Source: CAIMUM01 sp034429715 (GTDB taxonomy: Bacteria > Chloroflexota > Dehalococcoidia > GIF9 > UBA5629). From it: 64,000 nt of DNA. The stretch covers positions 61,809 through 125,808 of the forward strand of contig DAOUFR010000013.1 of assembly GCA_034429715.1 (NCBI GenBank). The letters run 5' to 3'. Below, in pieces: positions 32,391 through 39,673 of this stretch. The translations under genes were made by a program, and so were the position numbers. The first letter of the stretch is position 1, and every line of letters starts with the position of its first letter. Below the pieces are notes generated by a model. That model was not told the origin of the DNA. It saw only the letters and a program-made list of their open reading frames with translations, and searched no databases.

Positions 32391-33074
32391 GTGAGGAGAA
32401 TTTTTGGAACCCTCGTTGCAATCGTAGTGGCTTTATCTTTAGTTTTGATACCGGCCACTGTCTCAGCCGACCTCGGCAAATGCACGGGTTGGGACAAAGT
32501 TAAATGGGAAAACAACCAGAATTCCTGGAAGCTATACCTCCAGCACTGGGGAAGGACGCCCACGAGCGCCATGTCCCGACTTGCTGGTTTATGCGGCCCG
32601 GATAAGCTTTGTTCCGGCGTGTGCAACACTTCCCAATGTCCGAAGCCCACGGGCTGCGACATCGCTGAATGCCTGGGTGGATGCAGCAACTGCAATACAC
32701 AGGCGGGAACTCTTGGATCTGCATGTGACGATTCCAAGAAATGTCTCAACCCCGAGACCAAGCCCACCTCTCTACCTCTGGATGACTGCCCGCTCAATTG
32801 CCCGGCCAATGCCACCACCGCAGGCCTCGGCACTTCCAAGTGCTCCGGCTGCTGGGGCAAGAGCCTGTCCTATGCCAACAAGAGCTGGGCTGCCGCCGAT
32901 GTCGGCACGAGGGCCAACATCAATAACAGCCACATGAACCACAGGGGCACATCTCCCATCGGTGGCGGTGACTGGGGTATCACCGGTTGCCCGCATCCCG
33001 AGTGTGTGTCTCTCACCTGGTGCCTGCAGAACAACCTTCTGGCCAAGTGCAAGGTCTGCAGCAGCGGCAAATAA
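32391..33074 (+). CDS. Cysteine-rich secreted protein of unknown function
   Basis: A 227-residue protein I do not recognise. GTG 32391 has a good ribosome site. An N-terminal signal peptide (MRRIFGTLVAIVVALSLVLI) ends near ATVSA-DLG. The mature part of about 201 residues holds 20 cysteines (31, 68, 74, 78, 83, 89, 94, 98, 101, 112, 118, 133, 137, 151, 154, 200, 205, 211, 220, 223), including CxxC pairs at 98-101, 151-154 and 220-223. None is followed by His, so these are not c-type haem sites. A metal- or disulfide-stabilised extracellular protein is likely. It is transcribed alone, from a near-consensus promoter to a perfect terminator. Confidence 0.8.
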   Translation: MRRIFGTLVAIVVALSLVLIPATVSADLGKCTGWDKVKWENNQNSWKLYLQHWGRTPTSAMSRLAGLCGPDKLCSGVCNTSQCPKPTGCDIAECLGGCSNCNTQAGTLGSACDDSKKCLNPETKPTSLPLDDCPLNCPANATTAGLGTSKCSGCWGKSLSYANKSWAAADVGTRANINNSHMNHRGTSPIGGGDWGITGCPHPECVSLTWCLQNNLLAKCKVCSSGK

Positions 33075-33094
33075 ATCTCGATACAATTGATTTG

Positions 33095-33138
33095 AAAATA
33101 AATAAGCGCTGCCTCGATCGGCAGCGCTTATTTATTTT
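33095..33138 (+). terminator. Perfect intrinsic terminator of the cysteine-rich protein
   Basis: Bases 33095-33113 and 33120-33138 form a perfect 19-bp stem with a 6-base loop (TCGATC). The GC core is AAGCGCTGCC, and the A-tract/T-tract outer part makes it usable from either strand. It lies 21 bases after the stop codon. Confidence 0.9.
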
Positions 33139-33155
33139 ATCCTGATTACAGTTAC

Positions 33156-33395
33156 ATGGACGAGAAAGAAAAGCTGGTTACTGTCTATAAAGCCTGCGGG
33201 CAACCTGAGGCCGAGATAGTGAGGGGCAGGCTCGAGATAGAAGGTATACTTGCCCTGCTTAAATACGAAAGCATTGGCAGCGTATACGGTTTGACGGTGG
33301 ACGGTCTGGGCCAGGTGGAGGTACAGGTGCCCGCCAGGTTTGCCGACCGGGCAAGGGAGATAATCGGGTCAGCCGGCGACGAAGTCGAAGATTAA
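33156..33395 (+). CDS. DUF2007 family (putative signal-transducing) protein
   Basis: A 79-residue protein with the DUF2007 pattern: KLVTVYKACGQPEAEIVRGRLEIEGI at the N-terminus, where a helix follows the first strand, then VEVQVPARFADRAREIIG at the C-terminus. The family is found as a short stand-alone domain or fused to other modules, and has a PII-like/ferredoxin-like fold; its annotation as signal-transducing is only a label. It has no clear ribosome site and lies 18 bases downstream of the terminator that ends the previous gene. It is convergent with the DRTGG-domain gene. Confidence 0.8.
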   Translation: MDEKEKLVTVYKACGQPEAEIVRGRLEIEGILALLKYESIGSVYGLTVDGLGQVEVQVPARFADRAREIIGSAGDEVED

Positions 33396-33403
33396 ACGGC
33401 CCT

Positions 33404-34456
33404 TTATTTCAGCCCGAGCGCGGCGTTGAGGGACTTATAATCGAATCTGCTGTCGAGCAGAGCGGACATAGCCTGCAGCTTCTGTACCTGATGGAAGCCC
33501 GCGCCAGCCAGCGATTGCTCGATCCCCTTGACTATTTCATTGATATCTCTGTCAACCACGATCACCGGCACCTTTTTATCCTCGGATTTGACCATGACCG
33601 ATGTCGAAGGCCTTTTGCCGCTGACCACCAGGCATTTGGTCGAAGTCTCCAGCGCAGCGAGCTGCATGTCGGCCCGCTCATGGCGGGTGACCACGGCCTT
33701 GTTGCGCAGCCTGTTATAGTAATCTCTGGCTGAATCGGGCGACATGGCGCCCAGCATAACGTTCTCCACCAGCTCGCCGGCCTTGTCCTTAAAATTGATG
33801 ATCTCCCCACCCACAGCGCCGGCGATCTCCCCCACCGTCACGCCCAGCAGTGCTCTCGATTCGGGCAGCACGCCCAGCACCACGATGCCCTTCTCTTTAA
33901 AGTAGGCGGCACATTCCGCCTGGACCGGGGTTATCCTGGAAGAAGGCACCTGGTTCAACACCACTCCTACCAGCCTGCTCCCCAATTTTTCGGCCGCCTG
34001 CAGGATACCCGCCTCGCGGTAATCCGAGCACCAGCAGAGCAGAAGTATCACACGGGCATCGAGCTTCTCGGCGATGGTATACGCAGCCAGGGTGGATACC
34101 TGGTCATTCTTGAATGCTCCGGGACTTTCGATTATCAGGACATCTTTGCCGGCGCCGGCCTTATCGCAGGCCGATTTAATTCCGGCGGAGAAGTTCTCAG
34201 CATCCTCCGAGAGGCTGCGCCACAGCTCCTCCTGTTTGATATGTATCGGGCAGAGGAGTTCCCTGCTCTCGCCCAGCTCGAGGGCCTGACCGATAAAGGC
34301 CGCATCCAGGCATTCCTCTCCGGCGCCCTCCGCTTTTACATGGATGGGCTTAATATAGCCGACCCTTTTACCCGAATTGGCCAGTTTTTTACCTATACCG
34401 GCGCATAATGCCGTTTTCCCGCAGGGATCATAAGCCGCGATAAGTAAATTAGTCAT
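33404..34456 (-). CDS. P-loop/DRTGG domain protein (BioD/Pta-N-terminal-like)
   Basis: A 350-residue protein with an N-terminal P-loop NTPase domain (LLIAAYDPCGKTALCAGIG, the GKT at residues 13-15) resembling dethiobiotin synthetase and the N-terminal domain of long phosphotransacetylases. It is followed by a DRTGG domain (about residues 215-320: KAVVTRHERADMQLAALET, CLVVSGKRP and VPVIVVDRDINEIVKGIE). There is no catalytic Pta domain. In some bacteria this architecture occurs as a stand-alone protein with a likely regulatory or nucleotide-sensing role. It is divergent from greA, with the GreA promoter region between. Confidence 0.85.
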   Translation of the reverse strand: MTNLLIAAYDPCGKTALCAGIGKKLANSGKRVGYIKPIHVKAEGAGEECLDAAFIGQALELGESRELLCPIHIKQEELWRSLSEDAENFSAGIKSACDKAGAGKDVLIIESPGAFKNDQVSTLAAYTIAEKLDARVILLLCWCSDYREAGILQAAEKLGSRLVGVVLNQVPSSRITPVQAECAAYFKEKGIVVLGVLPESRALLGVTVGEIAGAVGGEIINFKDKAGELVENVMLGAMSPDSARDYYNRLRNKAVVTRHERADMQLAALETSTKCLVVSGKRPSTSVMVKSEDKKVPVIVVDRDINEIVKGIEQSLAGAGFHQVQKLQAMSALLDSRFDYKSLNAALGLK

Positions 34457-34496
34457 GGTGCCTCCTGAATTTTAGCCGGCAGACATTATACCATTC

Positions 34497-34525
34497 TTTA
34501 CTTCCCGGTTGCATCGGAATATAAT
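34497..34525 (+). promoter_or_regulatory. Candidate greA promoter
   Basis: TTTACT (34497-34502) and TATAAT (34520-34525), 17 bases apart, would start transcription near 34532. That is ten bases before the terminator-like hairpin that precedes greA. Confidence 0.6.
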
Positions 34526-34541
34526 GTTTTGAAAGGTACTG

Positions 34542-34576
34542 AAAAAGCTGAGAGTTATTGCGGCTCTCAGTTTTTT
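34542..34576 (+). terminator. Terminator-like hairpin in the greA leader
   Basis: CTGAGAG (34548-34554) pairs with CTCTCAG (34564-34570), loop nine bases, with outer A-tract/T-tract pairing and a run of six T at 34571-34576. It has the form of an intrinsic terminator but lies between the greA promoter and the greA ribosome site, so it would give a leader RNA of about 45 bases. A similar arrangement, with the short GraL RNA, is known upstream of E. coli greA. Confidence 0.65.
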
Positions 34577-34605
34577 AATATCCGGCATGCTGGGAGGTGA
34601 CACCC

Positions 34606-35073
34606 ATGACACTAAAAAAGTTTGATATCACCCGTGAGGGCCTCGAAAAGCTGAAAGTTGAATACGACCAGCTTACCTCGACACGCCGCCAGGAGGTGGC
34701 CGACAAGATCAAGCGGGCACGTGAGATGGGTGGCACGGAGAACAACGCCGAATATGAAGACGCCAAGAACGAGCAGGCATTTATCGAGGGCCGGATAAGC
34801 TCTCTGGAGAATATTATCCTCAACGCCCGCATCATCGAGGCCCCGCACCAGCCCGGGGTTGTGGAGCTTGGCGATTCAGTACTTATACAGAACCAGGACG
34901 GCAAGATCGACCGCTATACAATCGTGGGGACGGCTGAAGCCAATCCGCACGAAGGCAAGATCTCCTGCGAGTCGCCCGTTGGCAAGGCGCTGCTGGGCAA
35001 GAAAAAGGGTGATAAGATAGAGGTACGCACGCCGTCGGGAATTATGAAACTGCAGCTCATCGAAGTAAGCTAA
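34606..35073 (+). CDS. greA: Transcription elongation factor GreA
   Basis: A 155-residue GreA, counted from ATG 34606, which sits eight bases after GGAGG; a GTG at 34597 overlaps that site and is rejected. The N-terminal coiled coil contains REGLEKLKVEYDQL and the tip with the acidic pair in GGTENNAEYEDAKNEQAFIE, where Asp/Glu at the tip coordinate Mg in the RNA polymerase secondary channel. The C-terminal domain shows VELGDSVLIQ, then TIVGTAEANPHEGKISCESPVGKALLGKKKGD. It rescues backtracked polymerase by transcript cleavage. lysS follows four bases downstream. A leader hairpin may attenuate its own transcription. Confidence 0.95.
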   Translation: MTLKKFDITREGLEKLKVEYDQLTSTRRQEVADKIKRAREMGGTENNAEYEDAKNEQAFIEGRISSLENIILNARIIEAPHQPGVVELGDSVLIQNQDGKIDRYTIVGTAEANPHEGKISCESPVGKALLGKKKGDKIEVRTPSGIMKLQLIEVS

Positions 35074-35077
35074 GAAC

Positions 35078-36601
35078 ATGGCCGGGGAGGAACGCATTGA
35101 GCAACCGCGCCTGGAAAAACTGTCCAGGCTGATAAATCGCGGCCTTGACCCATATCCGCACAAATTCCACAGATCCCACACCGCCAGGGAAGCCACGCGC
35201 CTTTTCCTGGAGCTGATCGAAAAAGACCCTTCAGCGACAATGCCGGGCGTCAGCCTGGCCGGGCGCGTCACCGCCGCCAGGTTCATGGGTAAAGCGGCCT
35301 TTTTCGATATCCGCGACGGTTCGGGCAAGATACAGGTTTTCTTCCGCCGCGATTCCCTGGGAGACGATAAATATGAGCTGCTGCATGAGCTCGACCTGGG
35401 CGATTTCATGGGCGCATCGGGCCGTGTATTCAAGACACGCAGCGGCGAGGTAACCCTCGAGGCAGCCGACTTCACCATACTGGCCAAGTCTCTGCGGCCT
35501 ATGCCGGAGAAATGGCACGGCCTCCAGGATGTGGAAAAAAGATACCGCCAGCGCTACCTCGACCTGATCGCCAACGAGGAAGCCAGGGAGCTTTTCATCA
35601 GGAGGAGCGGAGTCATCAACGCCCTGCGCAATTTCATGAACGCACGCGGATTTATCGAAGTGGAGACCCCGGTACTGCAGCCCATGTACGGCGGAGCGCT
35701 GGCCAGGCCCTTCATAACGCGCCACCACGCCCTCGGCCAGGACCTTTATCCGCGCATCGCGCTCGAGCTTTACCTCAAGCGGCTGCTGATCGGCGGCTTC
35801 GACAAGGTTTATGAGATCGGACGCGTGTTCCGCAACGAGGGAATCTCAACCAAGCACAACCCCGAGTTCACCATGATGGAAAGCTACGAGGCTTATGCCG
35901 ATTATAATGACGTGATGCAGATGACGGAGGAGCTTGTCAGCAGCGTATGCGCTGAGGTTCTGGGCACCACCCGGATCAGTTACGCCGGAGAGACTATTGA
36001 TTTAACCCCTCCCTGGAAAAGGATCCCCCTCCGCCAGGCGCTGATCGACAAGTGCGGTATAGATTTCATGCAATACGCGGATTCTAATAGTCTGCGCGCG
36101 CGCATGGAGGAAATGGGTTTACAGGTCGACCCATTTAAGGACAGGGGCAGGCTTATAGATGAGCTGCTCTCCACCTATGTTGAGCCGGACCTGCGCCAGC
36201 CCACGTTTCTAATCGACTATCCAATTGATATGTCGCCTCTGGCCAAGCTACATCGCGAGGTGCCCGGCCTGGTCGAGAGGTTCGAGGCGTTCATCTGCGG
36301 AATGGAGGTGGCCAACGCGTTTTCCGAATTGAATGATCCGCGCGAGCAGCGCGAGCGGTTCGGCCGCCAGCGGGAAATGCATGCTGCCGAGATAGAACGC
36401 GCTATCGCGGCCGGCGAGCTGCCCGAGACCGATATGATCGATGAAGATTTTATTACCGCCATGGAGCACGGCATGCCGCCCGCCGGCGGCCTGGGAGTCG
36501 GCATCGACCGGCTGATCATGCTGCTCAGCGACAGACAATCCATACGTGAAGTTATCCTCTTCCCGCAGCTCAAGACCAGGCAGGGGAGGGGCGAAGAATG
36601 A
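35078..36601 (+). CDS. lysS: Lysine--tRNA ligase (class II)
   Basis: A 507-residue class II LysRS. The N-terminal OB-fold (VSLAGRVTAARFMGKAAFFDIRDGSGKIQVF) binds the anticodon. Motif 1 lies around VINALRNFMNARGFIEVETP. Motif 2 is RVFRNEGISTKHNPEFTMME, and motif 3 is GLGVGIDRLIMLLSDRQSIR. The central EVANAFSELNDPREQRERF is the lysine-binding segment found in LysRS. It charges tRNA-Lys. The start ATG 35078 directly follows greA, and the stop overlaps the serS start by four bases (ATGA), so greA-lysS-serS are one translation-linked operon. Confidence 0.97.
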   Translation: MAGEERIEQPRLEKLSRLINRGLDPYPHKFHRSHTAREATRLFLELIEKDPSATMPGVSLAGRVTAARFMGKAAFFDIRDGSGKIQVFFRRDSLGDDKYELLHELDLGDFMGASGRVFKTRSGEVTLEAADFTILAKSLRPMPEKWHGLQDVEKRYRQRYLDLIANEEARELFIRRSGVINALRNFMNARGFIEVETPVLQPMYGGALARPFITRHHALGQDLYPRIALELYLKRLLIGGFDKVYEIGRVFRNEGISTKHNPEFTMMESYEAYADYNDVMQMTEELVSSVCAEVLGTTRISYAGETIDLTPPWKRIPLRQALIDKCGIDFMQYADSNSLRARMEEMGLQVDPFKDRGRLIDELLSTYVEPDLRQPTFLIDYPIDMSPLAKLHREVPGLVERFEAFICGMEVANAFSELNDPREQRERFGRQREMHAAEIERAIAAGELPETDMIDEDFITAMEHGMPPAGGLGVGIDRLIMLLSDRQSIREVILFPQLKTRQGRGEE

Positions 36602-37860
36602 TCGACATCAAATTAATACGAGATAATCCTGAAGTTGTATACCAGGCCATGGACAGGCGCGGGGAAGGGCGCGCGGACGTCGATCAGATCATAGAGCTGG
36701 ACGTCTCTTACCGTCTGATGCTCAAGGAGGCCGAAGCCCTGCGCGCCCGCCGCAACGACGTGAGCAAGCAGATCAGCCGTATGAAAGAAAAGCCGGCCGA
36801 TCTGATAGCCGAGATGCGCCAGGTCGGCGACCGCATCACCCAGATCGAGGCCGAGGCAAATCTGCTGTCGGACAGGCTGGAGGATAGGTTGCTGCGCCTG
36901 CCCAACCTGCCATCCGACGATGTACCGGAAGGGCAGGGCTCGGAAGATAACGTCGAAGTCCGATCATGGGGCCGGACCCCTGAATTCGCCTTCACACCGC
37001 TTCCCCACTGGGACCTGGCTGAAAAGCTGGGCATCATCGATTTCCAGCGCGGCGTCAGACTCTCGGGAACCAGGTTTTACGTGTTGCGTGGCATGGGCGC
37101 CCTGCTGCAGAGAGCTTTGATCAGCTTCATGCTCGACCTTCACGTCAGGGAGCACGGATACATAGAGATCTACCCCCCGTTCATGGTTAAGCGCGAATGC
37201 CTGGTCGGATCAAGCAACCTGCCCAAGTTTGCCGATAACCTGTATCACGACGCGGAGGAAGATTACTGGTTCATCCCCACCGCCGAGGTCCCTCTGACAA
37301 ACCTGCACCGCGACGAGATACTGGCGGCCGGCAGCCTCCCTTTATATTATGCCGCGCATACTTCATGTTTCCGCCGCGAGAAAATGGCGGCCGGCAAGGA
37401 CACGCGCGGCATCAAGCGCGGGCACCAGTTCGAAAAAGTGGAAATGTACAAGTTCGTCGATCCCTCCACCTCGGACAACGAACTAAATAGCCTGCTGGAT
37501 AATGCCGAGGATATCTGCCGCAGGCTGGAACTGCCCTACCGGGTGATACAACTTTGCACGGGAGACCTGGGCTTTGCCGCCGTCAAGACCTTCGATATCG
37601 AGATGTGGGCGCCTGGCTGCGGCGAGTGGCTTGAAGTCAGCTCCTGCAGCAATTGCGGCGATTTCCAGGCGCGCCGCGCCAATATACGCTACCGGCCCGA
37701 CCCCGAGGCCAAACCTCGCCTGGTACACACGCTTAACGGCTCGGGACTGGCGCTGCCGCGCGTGATGATCGCCGTCATGGAAAACTACCAGCGGGAAGAC
37801 GGCAGCATCGGCGTGCCCGCCGTATTGCAGCCGTACATGAATACCGATATCATCCGATAG
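36598..37860 (+). CDS. serS: Serine--tRNA ligase
   Basis: A 420-residue class II SerRS. The N-terminal antiparallel coiled coil (residues about 27-105, RRNDVSKQISRMKEKPADL...) contacts the long variable arm of tRNA-Ser. The catalytic part has FYVLRGMGALLQRALISFML (motif 1), FRREKMAAGKDTRGIKRGHQFEKVE (motif 2) and LPRVMIAVMENYQREDGSIG (motif 3), with ISPSEVPLTN-like residues preserved in PTAEVPLTNLHRDE. It charges tRNA-Ser, and one tRNA-Ser gene occurs later in this window. It starts at ATG 36598 within the lysS stop. The tandem redox-protein genes begin 150 bases downstream. Confidence 0.97.
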   Translation: MIDIKLIRDNPEVVYQAMDRRGEGRADVDQIIELDVSYRLMLKEAEALRARRNDVSKQISRMKEKPADLIAEMRQVGDRITQIEAEANLLSDRLEDRLLRLPNLPSDDVPEGQGSEDNVEVRSWGRTPEFAFTPLPHWDLAEKLGIIDFQRGVRLSGTRFYVLRGMGALLQRALISFMLDLHVREHGYIEIYPPFMVKRECLVGSSNLPKFADNLYHDAEEDYWFIPTAEVPLTNLHRDEILAAGSLPLYYAAHTSCFRREKMAAGKDTRGIKRGHQFEKVEMYKFVDPSTSDNELNSLLDNAEDICRRLELPYRVIQLCTGDLGFAAVKTFDIEMWAPGCGEWLEVSSCSNCGDFQARRANIRYRPDPEAKPRLVHTLNGSGLALPRVMIAVMENYQREDGSIGVPAVLQPYMNTDIIR

Positions 37861-37946
37861 ACAGGCCCGCACGCCGCCGGTGCCGGCTCACCGGCCGATT
37901 TTTCCAGCCTGAACGACGCCAACACCTCCGTTATCTTGACATAGGC

Positions 37947-37975
37947 TTCAAATTCAATTTAACTATATGTATAAT
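37947..37975 (+). promoter_or_regulatory. Candidate promoter of the first redox-protein gene
   Basis: TTCAAA (37947-37952) and TATAAT (37970-37975) are 17 bases apart, with the start near 37982. A CTTGACATAG at 37935-37944 just upstream recurs before the third paralog (41567-41576), and CTTGACAGCAG precedes the second (39622-39632). Confidence 0.5.
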
Positions 37976-38010
37976 TAAAAGAAATATTATAGGCAAGACC
38001 CTGAAAAGAT

Positions 38011-39603
38011 ATGGCAGAAGGTGAACCGCAGACCGGTCCGAAGTTTTGCCGCCAGTGCGGCGGTGTAGTACCCGAGGGGACCCCGATCTGCCCGCGCTGC
38101 GGCCAGAAGTGGTACATGGATCGCGTGGAGCAGCAGGGAGCGGACCTCTGGCAGAAGATCATTGAGAAAAGGGCGGCGGCTGGGATCGGTGAAGCCGGTC
38201 CGTCTCAGGAACAGAAGCAGTACCGCTGCCCCAACTGCATGGCGGTGCTGCAGGGACCTTCGCCTACATGCCCGCACTGCGGGAAAAGCACGGCTAAAGC
38301 CAGGATCATTCCGCCCGGGAAGGAGGATGAGGCGTCTATTGAAGAGACCGCCGAAGCTCTGAACCTGCCGCCTGCGGCAAAAGGTCTGGCCTCCATCAAG
38401 GGCGCTTCCCAACGCGCAGAGAGAAAGGGCGGCCGGCGCCGGGTCAAAACCCTCGATATTATAATCGGCATTGTTATCATAATTATTCTGCTGGGCGTCG
38501 GTTACATGTTAGCCAGGCAATACGGCGTCCTGCCTTCATCTCTGACCTTCTTCAATCCGCCCCAGCAACAGGAGGTGCCACCGGAGCCGACCACCACGGC
38601 TGAGAAGGTATCCGATATAGCTATATCGGATATAACCTCGGATGGAGCAGCCATCGCCTGGACCACCCCCGAGCCTGCCTGGGGCAAAGTCCTATACGGC
38701 AAAACGGAGTCCTACGGGGATTCTGCCGCCGCCGTCCTGCAGGGCAGTGCCCAGAAGGTCACACTCAGCGGGCTCGAGCAGTCCACGACCTACCACTTCG
38801 CTGTAATGGTAACGGACGGTAAGGGCAACGAGCTTTACCGCAGCAATGACCATATGTTCGATACGGTCCAGCGGGTGAACACCACGCCGCCCGTCGTGAC
38901 CGGGTTCAAGGTCTTGCCCACGGACGTAAGCGCCGTTATAAGCTGGACCACCGACAACCCTTCCAGCAGCCAGGTGCTTTATGGATCGGACGCGTCATGT
39001 TCAAGCTCCACCGTCGAGGATACCAGGATGCTCACGGACCACCTGGTGCGTATTCTCGGCCTCGAGGCTAACAGCAGCTATTATTACCGCATCAGGTCGG
39101 TGGACGCCGATGGGAACGTGGCAACGATGGATCCCCCCAATATATTCACCACCCTGGTCGCAGTGCCCACCGGGCCGCGAATCGGCGACAGGGCGCCTGA
39201 TTTCACACTCCCCCTGTTCGGGAAACAGGAGACAATTTCGCTGCGCGACTACCGCGGTCAGAAGGTCCTGCTCACGTTCTGGGCCGTTTACTGCCCCGAA
39301 TGCGACCGTGAGCTGTCTTTGCTGCAGTCCATCCAGGATAAAAATATGCCCGGTGTCAAGATCATAGCCGTCTTCATGGAGAGCAAGCTGGATGACATAG
39401 AGAAAACCATCACCAAGTACAAGTCAGAGCGCGGCGAACTCACGGTGCCGGTGGTGTTCGATATGTATAAGACCACAGCCCATTTATACAATGTAGAGAA
39501 AGCGCCCTATACGGTGTTCATCGATGGTGAAATGATCATCCGCGATATCGAACCGGGCAACTTCAATATTGAGCAGGTCGAGAGGACGCTTAATACTTTA
39601 TAG
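38011..39603 (+). CDS. Zinc-ribbon/membrane/FN3/TlpA-thioredoxin protein, paralog 1 (CPEC)
   Basis: A 530-residue protein. Two zinc ribbons sit in the N-terminal part (C13, C16, C27, C30 and C73, C76, C87, C90). A basic stretch (ERKGGRRRVKT) leads into one membrane helix (149-167), so the N-terminus should be cytoplasmic and the rest outside. Two fibronectin-III-like domains follow (about 198-285 and 293-382, with IAWTTPEPAWGKVLYG and ISWTTDNPSSSQVLYG). The C-terminal redoxin domain (389-530) begins IGDRAPDFTLPLFG and has C428-P-E-C431 in VYCPECDREL. It is the first of three tandem paralogs. The weak ribosome site and the candidate promoter suggest moderate expression. Confidence 0.85.
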   Translation: MAEGEPQTGPKFCRQCGGVVPEGTPICPRCGQKWYMDRVEQQGADLWQKIIEKRAAAGIGEAGPSQEQKQYRCPNCMAVLQGPSPTCPHCGKSTAKARIIPPGKEDEASIEETAEALNLPPAAKGLASIKGASQRAERKGGRRRVKTLDIIIGIVIIIILLGVGYMLARQYGVLPSSLTFFNPPQQQEVPPEPTTTAEKVSDIAISDITSDGAAIAWTTPEPAWGKVLYGKTESYGDSAAAVLQGSAQKVTLSGLEQSTTYHFAVMVTDGKGNELYRSNDHMFDTVQRVNTTPPVVTGFKVLPTDVSAVISWTTDNPSSSQVLYGSDASCSSSTVEDTRMLTDHLVRILGLEANSSYYYRIRSVDADGNVATMDPPNIFTTLVAVPTGPRIGDRAPDFTLPLFGKQETISLRDYRGQKVLLTFWAVYCPECDRELSLLQSIQDKNMPGVKIIAVFMESKLDDIEKTITKYKSERGELTVPVVFDMYKTTAHLYNVEKAPYTVFIDGEMIIRDIEPGNFNIEQVERTLNTL

Positions 39604-39673
39604 CTCCATGCCCGAAAATCTCTTGACAGCAGCTACGTCCCGTTGTAGTGTAGATTCATAGGGAGATACCCTT

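Noticed and set aside
32391..33074. Multihaem cytochrome call for the cysteine-rich protein
   Set aside because: None of the CxxC pairs is followed by His.
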